Shown: positions 35,611 through 44,941, counted from the stretch's first letter. The stretch: 64,000 nt of DNA from Chitinophagaceae bacterium (GCA_016708765.1 JADJFD010000001.1:186001-250000); one strand, 5' to 3'. The notes: a model not told the origin generated them from the sequence alone. Made by a program: numbers and translations.

Positions 35611-38334
35611 ATGAAAAGGCTCATTTTTAGCACTACACTATTATTATCATTCACTATTTTACTTGCACAAAAAAAAACATTAGACCATTCTGTTTATGAT
35701 GGCTGGCAAAGCATCGGTGAACGTATGATCAGCAATGATGGGAAATGGGTCGTTTATTCCATCAACCCACAAGAAGGCGACAATGAATTGGTGATACAAT
35801 CATCAGATGCCACTTACAAAAAAGTGGTGCCAAGAGGTTATAACGCTACAATTACTGAAGACAGTCGCTATGCTATTTTTAAGATTAAACCTTTTTTTGC
35901 TGATACTAGAGAAGCAAGAATAAAAAAGAAAAAGCCTGATGATACGCCAAAAGATTCTTTTGCCATAGTAGAATTGGGTAAAGACAGTGTATGGAAACTA
36001 CCCAAAGTAAAAAATTATAAAACACCTGATAAAGAAGCAGGCTGGGTAGCTTATCATCTGGAGAAAGCAATAGAGAAAAAAGAAACAGCGAAGAAGCCTG
36101 AATCATCAGATAAAAAAATTGCGGATAGTTTGAGCAGAGTAATTGATTCTTTGTACAATGTAATTGAATCAATGCCGAAGAAAAAGAAAAAAAACAAGGA
36201 TGATGACGAGGAAATTATTTTTTCTGAATTATTAATTACCAATTACACTGATGCCGACGGCGATGAAACTCCTACTGGCCCAACTGATGCTGGAACTGAT
36301 TTAGTTGTTCGAAATCTTTACGATGGAAAAGAAAAGACATTCAAAAATGTACTGGAATATCAATTTAGCAAGAAAGGGAAGCAATTGCTGATAGAGCAAG
36401 CTAAAAATCCAAAAGATAGTTTAAGTAAAGCTTCTGTGTTTGTATATAATCTAGATAAAGCAGCAACAACTGTTTTAAGCAATGGTGGAAATGAGTTTAA
36501 GAACTTTTCTTTTTCGGAAGATGGATCACAACTAGCTTATGTGGCAGAAAGAGATGCAAAGCCAAAAGAGTTGCAGAAGTTTTATAAACTATGGTATTAT
36601 AAAAATGGAATGGATAGTGCAAGGATGCTTGTTGATAAGAATTCGGTAGGAATGGAATTAGGTATGACAGTGAGTGAACATGCCAATCTTAGTTTCAGCA
36701 AATCAGGCAGCCGATTGTTTTTTGGAACAGCACCTATTCAAGCTCCAAAGGATACAACTTTAATAGATATTGATCTGGTAAAACTAGATGTGTGGCATTA
36801 TAATGATGATTATTTACAACCCGTACAGTTAAGAAGATTACAAAGAGATTTACAAACAAGCTATCTGGCAGTTTATGATTTCAATGATAATAGTTTGCAG
36901 CAATTAGAAACTGAAGAAATTCCTACAGTTTATCAAACCAATGAAGGCGATGGTAGTCAATTTGTGGGGGTTACAGATTTTGGCAAACGAATAGAAAGCC
37001 AATGGACTGGTACGACTAAAAAAGATATTTATGCTATCAATGTAAAAGATGCCAGTAAAAAATTAGTGAAGAAAGATTTGGATGGATTTATTTCACCTCA
37101 ACTTGTTTCACCAACCGGAAAATATATAATGTGGTACGAGAGCAAAGCGAAAAATTATTTTGCTTGGGATGGAACAATTACAAAAAATATTACAGCTAAT
37201 ATTAAGTTTCCTTTATGGGATGAAGAACATGATTCGCCGAGTGATCCGCCGCCTTATGGAGTAATGGGTTGGTATAAAAACGATTCATTATTATTTGTTT
37301 ATGATCAGTATGATATCTGGGAGATTAATCCATCTAATTCTTTTAATGTAAAAAATATCACTAATGGAAGGGAAAAGAATGAAGCGTACAGGTATTTAAA
37401 AACAGATAATGAAGAAAAGTTTATTGCATTGCCTCCGGTAAAATGGCTGAAATTTACTAATAAAATTACTAAGAGTGAAGGATTAGCTCATTTAGGAATT
37501 ACCACCAATAATAAATTAAGAGGAGTTTTATACAAGCCGGAAGATTTTGATTCCACAAAGAAGTACCCGATGATCATGTATTTCTATGAAACACATTCTA
37601 ACACTTTGCATGATTATATTGACCCCACACCAACAGGTAGTCGCTTAAATATTTCCTTCTTTGTAAGCCGTGGGTATGTTGTTTTTTCTCCGGATATACA
37701 TTACACCACTGGTAAGCAATCAAAAAATACATACGACTATGTAGTAAGTGCTGCTCAATCGTTGGCAAAGAAAAAATGGATTGATGGTGCTAATATTGGC
37801 ATACAAGGTCAAAGCTGGGGTGGTATACAAGTTGCTCAGTTAATTACAATGACCAATATGTTTAAAGCAGCATGGGCTGGTGCTCCTGTTGCCAACATGA
37901 CAAGTGCTTACGGCGGAATCCGCTGGGGAACTGGTGTTACTCGTCAGTTTCAATACGAAAAAACACAAAGCCGGATTGGAGCTACATTATGGGAGCGGCC
38001 AGATCTTTATATTGCCAACTCTCCGTTATTCCATTTGCCAAAAGTAAAAACACCATTAGTAATTATGGCTAACGATGCAGATGGAGCAGTTCCTTGGTAT
38101 CAGGGCATAGAACTTTTTACCGGAATGAGAAGACTTGGTAAAAAAGTTTGGATGCTTACTTATAATGGAGAAGACCATAACCTTGTTCAGCGTATCAATA
38201 AAAAAGATATTTCAATAAGAGAACAACAATATTTCGATTGGTTATTGAAAGGAGAGAAACCGCCAAAGTGGATAGTAGATGGTATTCCTGCCGTGAAGAA
38301 AGGAAAAGATTGGGGGTTGGAACTGGTTGATTAG
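35611..38334 (+). CDS. S9 family serine peptidase (prolyl oligopeptidase-like)
   Basis: This secreted protein of 907 residues has a signal peptide (ending LLAQKK), a long N-terminal beta-propeller-like region with a Lys/Asp-rich segment at about 155-205, and a C-terminal alpha/beta hydrolase domain. The catalytic serine is S735 in GQSWGG. The aspartate lies in MANDADGAVPWYQG and the histidine in GEDHNLVQR. Such peptidases process peptides in the periplasm or outside. It stands alone; its C-terminus runs smoothly to a single stop. Confidence 0.92.
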   Translation: MKRLIFSTTLLLSFTILLAQKKTLDHSVYDGWQSIGERMISNDGKWVVYSINPQEGDNELVIQSSDATYKKVVPRGYNATITEDSRYAIFKIKPFFADTREARIKKKKPDDTPKDSFAIVELGKDSVWKLPKVKNYKTPDKEAGWVAYHLEKAIEKKETAKKPESSDKKIADSLSRVIDSLYNVIESMPKKKKKNKDDDEEIIFSELLITNYTDADGDETPTGPTDAGTDLVVRNLYDGKEKTFKNVLEYQFSKKGKQLLIEQAKNPKDSLSKASVFVYNLDKAATTVLSNGGNEFKNFSFSEDGSQLAYVAERDAKPKELQKFYKLWYYKNGMDSARMLVDKNSVGMELGMTVSEHANLSFSKSGSRLFFGTAPIQAPKDTTLIDIDLVKLDVWHYNDDYLQPVQLRRLQRDLQTSYLAVYDFNDNSLQQLETEEIPTVYQTNEGDGSQFVGVTDFGKRIESQWTGTTKKDIYAINVKDASKKLVKKDLDGFISPQLVSPTGKYIMWYESKAKNYFAWDGTITKNITANIKFPLWDEEHDSPSDPPPYGVMGWYKNDSLLFVYDQYDIWEINPSNSFNVKNITNGREKNEAYRYLKTDNEEKFIALPPVKWLKFTNKITKSEGLAHLGITTNNKLRGVLYKPEDFDSTKKYPMIMYFYETHSNTLHDYIDPTPTGSRLNISFFVSRGYVVFSPDIHYTTGKQSKNTYDYVVSAAQSLAKKKWIDGANIGIQGQSWGGIQVAQLITMTNMFKAAWAGAPVANMTSAYGGIRWGTGVTRQFQYEKTQSRIGATLWERPDLYIANSPLFHLPKVKTPLVIMANDADGAVPWYQGIELFTGMRRLGKKVWMLTYNGEDHNLVQRINKKDISIREQQYFDWLLKGEKPPKWIVDGIPAVKKGKDWGLELVD

Positions 38335-38341
38335 TTTATTA

Positions 38342-38404
38342 GTTAAGTAGTTAATTGGGCGATAAATATTATTTTTTCCCATTTAAACCAATTAACTATT
38401 TAAC
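38342..38404. repeat. long imperfect inverted repeat, possible bidirectional terminator
   Basis: GTTAAGTAGTTAATTGG (38342-38358) pairs with CCAATTAACTATTTAAC (38388-38404), with one mismatch in 17. It sits between convergent genes, where a bidirectional stop would be useful, but it lacks a GC-rich stem and a strong T-run and could instead be a dispersed repeat. Confidence 0.55.
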
Positions 38405-38414
38405 TGATTAACCA

Positions 38415-39131
38415 TTAGGCAGCCTCGCTTATAAATTTCACCAAACTTCTTTTTGCCACCGGCAACAAAGTTTCATCAACTGGAAATTTCAAATCTGTTT
38501 CAATACAATATACAGCCGGATTGGGAAGGTCTTTCCAATGTCGGATCAATTCAGCTTTGATGTTTTCATAAGTGTTTGAAATAGTTCGTTGTCTTTCATC
38601 TAGAAATAATGTGCGGATGCTCCTGTATTTTTCATCATGCTTTTCAAAAATTGAAAGTCTGTAATGATAGACGTGAGTTTGATGATTATCTCCTGCACTT
38701 AAAAAGAAATAACCTTCTCTTGTATCAAGCGGTATGATACCAACCGGGTTGATACTTATTTTATCTTCTACAAATTCATATATCTCTGTTCCGTTACGGA
38801 TTGTTTTTTGAATCTTGGCTGCAGAATAATGAATAATATCTTCCAACTCCTGCATCATTTCATCATCCTGAATCAACTGCTCATAAAGAACCTGCAGTTT
38901 TTCCATTTGCATACCAGTCAGTCTTTTAGGAAAATTTTCCTGTAAGTGTTTTTTATTTTCCCGGAAGGCGACAATATTATTGTAATGAAATACCATATCG
39001 GCCAGTTGCGGATATAGTTTATTTGCGTCGAAGTGCTTATTCACTTCCTGCAGGTAGGCGAGAAGGGTATATTTTTTTAATTCAAAATCAATACGGCCTT
39101 CGGCAAACCAGGTTTCGGATAATGATTTCAT
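38415..39131 (-). CDS. conserved protein of unknown function
   Basis: I do not recognise a family for this 238-residue soluble protein. It starts MKSLSETWFAEGRIDFELKKYTLLAYLQEVN and has a helical first half rich in charged residues, then a mixed alpha/beta second half with FFLSAGDNHQTHVYHYRLSIFEKHDEKYRSI. There is no signal peptide or membrane helix. It is convergent with the S9 peptidase and divergent from the histidine phosphatase. Good coding character and clear start and stop support a real gene. Confidence 0.8.
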   Translation of the reverse strand: MKSLSETWFAEGRIDFELKKYTLLAYLQEVNKHFDANKLYPQLADMVFHYNNIVAFRENKKHLQENFPKRLTGMQMEKLQVLYEQLIQDDEMMQELEDIIHYSAAKIQKTIRNGTEIYEFVEDKISINPVGIIPLDTREGYFFLSAGDNHQTHVYHYRLSIFEKHDEKYRSIRTLFLDERQRTISNTYENIKAELIRHWKDLPNPAVYCIETDLKFPVDETLLPVAKRSLVKFISEAA

Positions 39132-39218
39132 AGTGTTTCAAATTTTGTTTAAGTAATTTACTAAAAAGACGGAATAATAAGAAAGGAAGTTTAATTTTAA
39201 TTTGTTAAAACAATCCAC

Positions 39219-39737
39219 ATGCGGTTAATAATTTTATTGCTTTCTGTCGTTCTTTTTTCCTGTAGTAATACAATCTATGTAGTTCGCCATGCAGAAAAAG
39301 CATCAGGTATTGATATGGCTTCTATGAAACCATCCACCAATCCGCCATTGACCATTGAAGGGGAAGAAAGGGCATTGGCATTAAAACAAATTTTAGGAAG
39401 TAAAAATGTAAAGCATATTTTTTCTACCAATACATTACGTACCACTTCTACAGCAAAACCTTTGAAAGAGTTATACCTTGGAATGCCGATTCAGATTTAC
39501 AGTAGCAGACCAGATTCAATGGATGCTTTTATCCAAAAGATAAAAACAATTAAAAAAGGGGATGTATTAATTGTCGGCCACTCAAATACTATTGATGACC
39601 TGGCTAATAAATTAGTAGGAACTAAAGTAGTACCGGGAGATTTAAATGAATCGATATACGACAACCTTTTTATCCTGAAGCGGAAAGGAGATAAATATAT
39701 TTTTACAAATGGTAAATACGGAAAGCCTTCTCAATAA
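39219..39737 (+). CDS. histidine phosphatase (phosphoglycerate mutase-like) lipoprotein
   Basis: The 172-residue protein starts with a short lipoprotein signal ending LFSC, so it should be anchored in the envelope. The catalytic motif RHAEK (family RHGxx) follows directly as YVVRHAEKAS; the second histidine is in VLIVGHSNT, and TNTLRTTSTA carries the phosphate-binding arginine. It is a SixA-like single-domain enzyme. Its physiological substrate is unknown. Confidence 0.88.
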   Translation: MRLIILLLSVVLFSCSNTIYVVRHAEKASGIDMASMKPSTNPPLTIEGEERALALKQILGSKNVKHIFSTNTLRTTSTAKPLKELYLGMPIQIYSSRPDSMDAFIQKIKTIKKGDVLIVGHSNTIDDLANKLVGTKVVPGDLNESIYDNLFILKRKGDKYIFTNGKYGKPSQ

Positions 39738-39816
39738 ATAAGATAACTATTTTTGCCGGGAAGGCGGAAAGATAATAAGGAAGTTATTAAAACTTACCGT
39801 CTTACATTCTTACCGG

Positions 39817-41163
39817 CTAATACTCTCTATCTCCATCAAAGTTTTCCATCTCTTTTGCTACAGCAGTTAAAAATGTAGCACCCAAACTTCCATCCACAAT
39901 ACGATGGTCATAGCTCATACTTAAATACATCATATGACGTATGGCGATGCTATCGCCAGATGGAGACTCAATTACTACAGGCCTTTTCTTAATAGCACCA
40001 ACAGCAAGAATAGCAACCTGTGGTTGATTGATTATCGGTGTTCCCATCAAGCTGCCAAAAGTTCCAACATTTGTCATGGTAAAAGTGCCGCCAGTTGTAT
40101 CATCAACTTTCAACTTTCCGTTTCTTGCAGCATCTGCCAAACCGTTTACTTGTTTCGCTAAACCAACTAAATTTAATTGATCAGCATTTTTAATTACAGG
40201 TACGATCAAATTGCCACTTGGCAATGCTGTAGCCATTCCGATATTAATATCTTTCTTTATAATTATATTGTTCCCATCTAACGAACAATTAATCAGCGGG
40301 AATTTCTTAATGCAACGTACAACAGCTTCTATAAACAATGGGGTGAAAGTGATTTTAGTTCCTTCTCTTTTTTCAAAATCTTTCTTCACTTTATTTCGCC
40401 ACATCACCATATTTGTTACATCAGCTTCGGTAAAGCTGGTTACATGCGGACTTGTATGCTTACTACGAACCATATGGTCTGCAATCAGCTTCCGCATTCT
40501 GTCCATTTCAATAATCTCTACATTGCCAGAGTAAGTTGTGAGCTGTGAGTTGTGAGCTGCGAGTTTTGGAGATTCATTTGTAACTGATACATTTTCCCTG
40601 CTCGAAACTCGTAGCTCATTGCTCGAAGCTTTCCCCGACTTTCTCTCACTCACAAATTGCAAAATATCTTTCTTTGTCACCCTTCCTTCATTACCAGTAC
40701 CCGGAATATTTTCCAAGTCAACCATACTAACACCTTCGCTTGCAGCAATATTTAATACCAACGGAGAGTAAAAGCGATTTGTTGCACCATTTGTTGGTTG
40801 TGCTTGCGCAGCAGCAGGCCTTTTAATTGTTTCCACCACTTCTGCCACCTGATCTGGTTGCGATGAGACAACTTCCTGCATCGGTGCAGATACAACTGTT
40901 TTAGGCGCTGAAGTTTCCGCAGCACCCGTTTTTATTCTGGCAATTACAGTACCAATGGGCACTACATCATTTACATTAAATAGAATTTCTTCAATCACAC
41001 CAGCGGCAGTGCTCGGCACTTCGCTATCCACTTTATCAGTGGCAATTTCCAACACTGTTTCATCCATTTCCACAGTATCTCCCGGCTGCTTCATCCATTT
41101 CAAAATGGTAGCTTCCATTATACTTTCACCCAGTTTCGGCATTATTAAATCAACAACAGCCAT
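39817..41163 (-). CDS. 2-oxo acid dehydrogenase E2 acyltransferase
   Basis: E2 is the core acyltransferase of a 2-oxo acid dehydrogenase complex. Residues 1-75 are a lipoyl domain with the lipoylated lysine in EIATDKVDSEVPS. A peripheral subunit-binding domain lies at about 130-170 (SPLVLNIAASEGVSMVDLENIPGTGNEGRVTKKDI). The catalytic domain occupies about 215-448 and ends with the active-site MYLSMSYDHRIVDGSLG. The linker between the last two (KASSNELRVSSRE and KLAAHNSQLTTYS) is encoded by repeated short words. Whether it serves pyruvate, 2-oxoglutarate or branched-chain acids is not certain. No E1 gene lies beside it. Confidence 0.92.
   Translation of the reverse strand: MAVVDLIMPKLGESIMEATILKWMKQPGDTVEMDETVLEIATDKVDSEVPSTAAGVIEEILFNVNDVVPIGTVIARIKTGAAETSAPKTVVSAPMQEVVSSQPDQVAEVVETIKRPAAAQAQPTNGATNRFYSPLVLNIAASEGVSMVDLENIPGTGNEGRVTKKDILQFVSERKSGKASSNELRVSSRENVSVTNESPKLAAHNSQLTTYSGNVEIIEMDRMRKLIADHMVRSKHTSPHVTSFTEADVTNMVMWRNKVKKDFEKREGTKITFTPLFIEAVVRCIKKFPLINCSLDGNNIIIKKDINIGMATALPSGNLIVPVIKNADQLNLVGLAKQVNGLADAARNGKLKVDDTTGGTFTMTNVGTFGSLMGTPIINQPQVAILAVGAIKKRPVVIESPSGDSIAIRHMMYLSMSYDHRIVDGSLGATFLTAVAKEMENFDGDREY
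40528..40655. repeat. short-word repeats in the E2 linker coding sequence
   Basis: Two stretches of degenerate repeats (GTGAGCTGTGAGTTGTGAGC on the plus strand, then CTCGAAACTCGTAGCTC) encode the flexible linker between the subunit-binding and catalytic domains. The words resemble simple repeats rather than protein-family sequence and keep the frame open. Confidence 0.5.
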
Positions 41164-41311
41164 AATATTATTTAAGATTTTAGATTTAAGATTGCAGTTT
41201 TACTTTTTAAGTAATATTTCCAATTTTGGAATACTGTGCGTTTGAATTTGGGCAGTAGCAATCGGCTCAAAGGTAAAGTTTTCCAGCTAATCAATTTTAA
41301 TCCGAATTTTC

Positions 41312-42976
41312 CTAGTTCTTTAGTATAAATTTCCGTAGAAAGTTTAATGCGTTGGCGGCTGTCATCTCAATATTCCGTTGCCTGTCAAAGCGAAGATGTA
41401 AAACAGTTGTTTCCACTTTATTCTTATCAGCTACAGCGATCCAAACGGTTCCAACTGGTTTATCTTCAGTTCCTCCTTCCGGCCCCATAATACCTGAAAC
41501 AGCAACAACATAATCTACATTCAAAGTTTTTATGGCACCTTTTGCCATTTCAGTAACCGTTTCTTCACTAACGGCACCGGTTTTTTCCAATGTTTCTTTT
41601 TTTACACCAAGAATATTTTCTTTTGTTTCATATGAGTAGCTCACTACTGAGCCATTATAGTATATTGATGAACCAGGAATTGCTGTGATCAGATGAGCAA
41701 TATAACCACCAGTACAACTTTCAGCGGTTCCCATAGTCTTGCCTTTTGCTTTCTTCATCATCTTTTCAAAAAGAGGCAGCAATTCTTTTTCAACTTCTTC
41801 CTTATTATTACCTGTTGTTGTCAATCTTAGTTTTACCATACCATAATTTGGCAAGTATGCAAGTTTAATATGCGATGGTAGAGAAGGTTCAAATTCTTTC
41901 AGCATTTCTGCCAACATAGATTCGCCAATACCGGCAGTGAAAGCAGTTTTATGAACGATGGCAGGCAAATCATATTCCTTAAGAATAAATGGAATTACTT
42001 CATCCATCATTAATCCTTTCATTTCGTGGGGAACGCCGGGTAGGGAAATAAATACAGGCCCAGCCTCCCCAAACCCCTCCGCAGGAGGGGCTTCAGAGTC
42101 TGATATTTCAGGCTTTTCTTTTTTTAATTCGAGAAGGATAGTGTTTATTGTATAATCGGTTTCAGATAATACCTGTTTGTTGGTGAAACGAATGACATTA
42201 AAGCCAAGCATGTTTAATTCTTTCGTTCGTTCGTCATCACTTTTTTTATTTTCCGGGAGCTGATGATGCAGTCCATCAACTTCAATAATTAGTTTTTCTG
42301 AAAGAGAAACAAAATCAGCAATATAAGTTGAAATAATATGTTGTCTTCTAAACTTAAAACCAGCCATTTTTTTTCCTTTCACAATTTCCCATAATAGCTT
42401 TTCAGCATCAGTAGACTTACTTCGATGCTCCTTTACAAAATCTTTTAGCAAGCCATATACAAATGGATCTGCTCTTAAGTAAGCTTTAGTGTTAAATGCA
42501 CTTTCGGATTCCAAATCCCCCCTGCGGGGGGTGGGGGGGCTGAACAACATCCCCGGTGCCGTACCTCTTTTATTATGTAAAACTGTACACACATCCGGTA
42601 CTTCAGCCTGCTTCATATTTCTTTCCAGCATTGGACCGCTACGACGAAATACGTTTTCAAATAAATATTTTACATGAGCCAGCACTTTCTCATTCACTAT
42701 CATCTTACCGCCAAAATATTTGCAAAGAAGTGGTTTGGTAATATCATCTGCCGTAGGGCCTAATCCACCAGTAATAATAATGATGTCTGAGTTTTCTCCT
42801 TCTTCATCCAATGCCTGCCATATATCATCATACACATCACCCACAGCAACTCTTCTTCTTACCCACACACCAATTTTATTGAGTTCCTGTGCAATAAAAG
42901 CAGAGTTGGTGTCAATTGTTTGGCCAATCAATAATTCATCACCAATGGTGATGATAGAAGCATTAACATTATTCAT
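41312..42976 (-). CDS. cinA: CinA-family protein carrying an inserted DUF559 nuclease domain
   Basis: CinA combines a molybdopterin-binding-like N-terminal domain with a nicotinamide-nucleotide amidase (PncC) domain and acts in NAD recycling and competence. Residues 1-145 and 307-554 are CinA: IITIGDELLIGQTIDTNSA, TGGLGPTADDIT, LPGVPHEMKG, and TAESCTGGYIAHLIT with GIMGPEGGTEDKPVGTVWIA. Between GTAPGMLF and GPVFISLPGVP, where relatives have only a few residues, sit 160 extra codons (about 146-306) encoding a Vsr/DUF559-type nuclease. The protein is 554 residues against about 415 usually. The linker before KGKTMGTAESC is also about 25 residues shorter than normal. Confidence 0.9.
   Translation of the reverse strand: MNNVNASIITIGDELLIGQTIDTNSAFIAQELNKIGVWVRRRVAVGDVYDDIWQALDEEGENSDIIIITGGLGPTADDITKPLLCKYFGGKMIVNEKVLAHVKYLFENVFRRSGPMLERNMKQAEVPDVCTVLHNKRGTAPGMLFSPPTPRRGDLESESAFNTKAYLRADPFVYGLLKDFVKEHRSKSTDAEKLLWEIVKGKKMAGFKFRRQHIISTYIADFVSLSEKLIIEVDGLHHQLPENKKSDDERTKELNMLGFNVIRFTNKQVLSETDYTINTILLELKKEKPEISDSEAPPAEGFGEAGPVFISLPGVPHEMKGLMMDEVIPFILKEYDLPAIVHKTAFTAGIGESMLAEMLKEFEPSLPSHIKLAYLPNYGMVKLRLTTTGNNKEEVEKELLPLFEKMMKKAKGKTMGTAESCTGGYIAHLITAIPGSSIYYNGSVVSYSYETKENILGVKKETLEKTGAVSEETVTEMAKGAIKTLNVDYVVAVSGIMGPEGGTEDKPVGTVWIAVADKNKVETTVLHLRFDRQRNIEMTAANALNFLRKFILKN
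42062..42541 (-). mobile_element. DUF559 endonuclease element with palindromic inverted ends, in frame in cinA
   Basis: This 480-base insertion is bounded by GC-rich ends. At the low-coordinate end AGCCTCCCCAAACCCCTCC runs into the palindrome CCCCTCC-GCA-GGAGGGG (42074-42090). At the high end CCCCCC-TGC-GGGGGG (42517-42531) is followed by TGGGGGGGCT, which read in reverse gives AGCCCCCCCACCCCCCGCA. The two ends are therefore imperfect inverted repeats, each also a palindrome. The interior encodes a PD-(D/E)XK nuclease: EKLLWEIVKGKK, GFKFRRQHII, YIADFVS, LIIEVDGLHHQ. The length is exactly 160 codons with no stop, so cinA stays readable. No intein splice motifs are seen. Confidence 0.8.
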
Positions 42977-43025
42977 AGATCAAAATTCGGAGCAAAGGTA
43001 AGAGTTGGTTAAATTTGACAGATTA

Positions 43026-44417
43026 ATGTTTAAGTCTATGAAGAAAATAATTCTTGTTTTTTGTACGGTATTTTTCGTTTCAGTTTCTTTTAGTCAGTCA
43101 GTTTCTCAAAACCTACAAAAAGCCTGGCAACAGTTTGAAAGCGACAGCCAGTTAAAACATGCCATCAGTTCCTTGTATGTTATTGATGCTAAAACAGGTG
43201 AGGTTGTGTTTGATAAAAACTCTCAGATTGGTTTGGCGCCGGCATCTACTCAGAAAATTATTACTGCCGCTACTGCTTTTGAGTTGTTGGGGAAAGATTA
43301 TAGGTATAAAACGGAACTGGGAATACTGAAAGGGGAAAAAGAAAACTCTGTGTACTTGAAACCTTCTGGGGATCCTACATTTGGTAGTTGGAGATGGAAT
43401 TCAACAAAAGAACAATTCATACTTGATGGGATAATTAAGACCTATAAACCTGTTATTGAAAGTACTAATTCGACAGTTTATGTAAATCAAAAAGGATGGG
43501 ATAGGCAAAACATTCCAGACGGTTGGATTTGGCAGGATATTGGAAATTATTATGGAGCAGGCGCAGGTTTAATCAACTGGAGAGAAAACCAATATGACTT
43601 GATTCTAAAATCAGGTTCCAAAATTGGAGATAATGTGGAAGTGGTTAAAACAATTCCTGATTTATATTCTTATGAAATCAATTCATATGCTACTTCTGCT
43701 AAAGCTGGCTCTGGGGATAATGCCTATATATATCTTCCTGCTTCAGAAAATGGCGGAGTTGTAAGAGGAACTATTCCTGTAAATGAAAATAAGTTTGAGA
43801 TTTCTGGAGCTATGCCTTATCCAGCTAATCAATTTGTTGAGACACTTCGGGATACATTGTTTGGGAGAGATAAACCCTATAATCACATAGCTACACTGTT
43901 TAGCGATGAGTTTAAAAGTAAGCCAGAGATTTTGTACACCCACTATTCTCCATCCCTCGACTCCATCACTTATTGGTTCCTCAAAAAAAGCATTAACCTC
44001 TACGGCGAAGCATTACTAAAAACATTTGCTTACGAAAAAAACGGTTTTGGCAGTACCGATGGCGGCGTAAAAATTGTAAAAGACTTTTGGAAACAAAAAG
44101 GTATTGATGAGGATGAATTAAACATCAGCGATGGTTCTGGTTTATCGCCACAAAATAGAACAACGACTCATGCACAGGTGGAGGTTTTAAAATATGCAAA
44201 GGGAAAAGACTGGTACCCGTATTATCTCAAAGGGTTCCCTGATTACAATGGCATGAAAATGAAAAGCGGTACTATAAAAGATGTAAAAGGCTTTTGCGGT
44301 TATCACAAAGCAAAAGATGGCAAAGAGTATATCTTTTCTTTTTTGGTAAATAATTACAATGGCAAAACTTCTGGAGTGGTAAGTAAGATGTATAAGGTGC
44401 TGGATGAGTTGAAGTGA
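43026..44417 (+). CDS. dacB: D-Ala-D-Ala carboxypeptidase/endopeptidase, PBP4 type
   Basis: PBP4/DacB enzymes trim or cleave peptide cross-links of peptidoglycan. The protein (463 residues from the first ATG) has a signal peptide (MKKIILVFCTVFFVSVSFSQS) and the three active-site motifs of the family: SxxK as PASTQKI (S74, K77), SxN-region ISDGSGLSPQNRTT, and KSGT in MKSGTIKDVKGFCGY. An ATG 12 bases downstream is an alternative start. It is divergent from cinA across a short spacer. Confidence 0.93.
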   Translation: MFKSMKKIILVFCTVFFVSVSFSQSVSQNLQKAWQQFESDSQLKHAISSLYVIDAKTGEVVFDKNSQIGLAPASTQKIITAATAFELLGKDYRYKTELGILKGEKENSVYLKPSGDPTFGSWRWNSTKEQFILDGIIKTYKPVIESTNSTVYVNQKGWDRQNIPDGWIWQDIGNYYGAGAGLINWRENQYDLILKSGSKIGDNVEVVKTIPDLYSYEINSYATSAKAGSGDNAYIYLPASENGGVVRGTIPVNENKFEISGAMPYPANQFVETLRDTLFGRDKPYNHIATLFSDEFKSKPEILYTHYSPSLDSITYWFLKKSINLYGEALLKTFAYEKNGFGSTDGGVKIVKDFWKQKGIDEDELNISDGSGLSPQNRTTTHAQVEVLKYAKGKDWYPYYLKGFPDYNGMKMKSGTIKDVKGFCGYHKAKDGKEYIFSFLVNNYNGKTSGVVSKMYKVLDELK

Positions 44418-44512
44418 ATGGTCAATAGGCAATAGTGAACGGGAAGCAGAATTCCCTTACTTTCAAGGTCGCAATTGCAAACAATAAGTTTTCAAACCAC
44501 AAACTAATTATT

Positions 44513-44941
44513 ATGTCTGAACAAAATTTTAAGAATCATACCCGCCTAGTACCAAACTATCATTTTATCGGAGGTTTATTATTGCTGCTAGGTTTTGGAG
44601 GAAGTATTGTCAATCTCCTTCAAGCAGATGCTCATACTCATTATTCAGCTGCTCTGTTAGTAGTTGTTTTTATAATTCTAATAATCATTTTCTGGTATGC
44701 CAGAGTTTTTGCTTTAAAGGCACAAGACAGAGCTATTAGAGCTGAAGAAAATTTCCGTCATTTTGTATTAACTGGAAAACCGTTTGACAAGGAATTAAGA
44801 ATGGGACAAATTATTGCCCTTCGCTTTGCAAGTGATGAAGAGTTTGTTGCATTAGCAAAAAGAGCAGTGGATGAAAAAATGAGTCAGAAACAAATTAAAG
44901 AAGCCGTACAAAACTGGAGAGCTGACCACAACAGGGTTTAA
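44513..44941 (+). CDS. small membrane protein, DUF6526-like
   Basis: The 142-residue protein starts MSEQNFKNHTRLVPNYHFIGG and has two transmembrane helices (about residues 20-38 and 47-68), followed by a soluble C-terminal helical region rich in Glu, Lys and Arg (KAQDRAIRAEENFRHFVLTGKPFDKELRMGQIIALRFASDEEF). This pattern fits the Bacteroidota family DUF6526, of unknown function. The ATG at 44513 is chosen because the upstream extension does not look like protein. Its last four bases overlap the end of the convergent M50 peptidase gene. Confidence 0.82.
   Translation: MSEQNFKNHTRLVPNYHFIGGLLLLLGFGGSIVNLLQADAHTHYSAALLVVVFIILIIIFWYARVFALKAQDRAIRAEENFRHFVLTGKPFDKELRMGQIIALRFASDEEFVALAKRAVDEKMSQKQIKEAVQNWRADHNRV

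Noticed and set aside
35906..36242. Minus-strand frames in the S9 peptidase gene
   Set aside because: They are shadows of a Lys/Asp-rich coding segment.
42059..42541. Intein in CinA
   Set aside because: No Cys or Ser at the N-terminal junction, no TxxH block and no HN-C at the C-terminal end; the inserted domain is DUF559, not a Hint domain.
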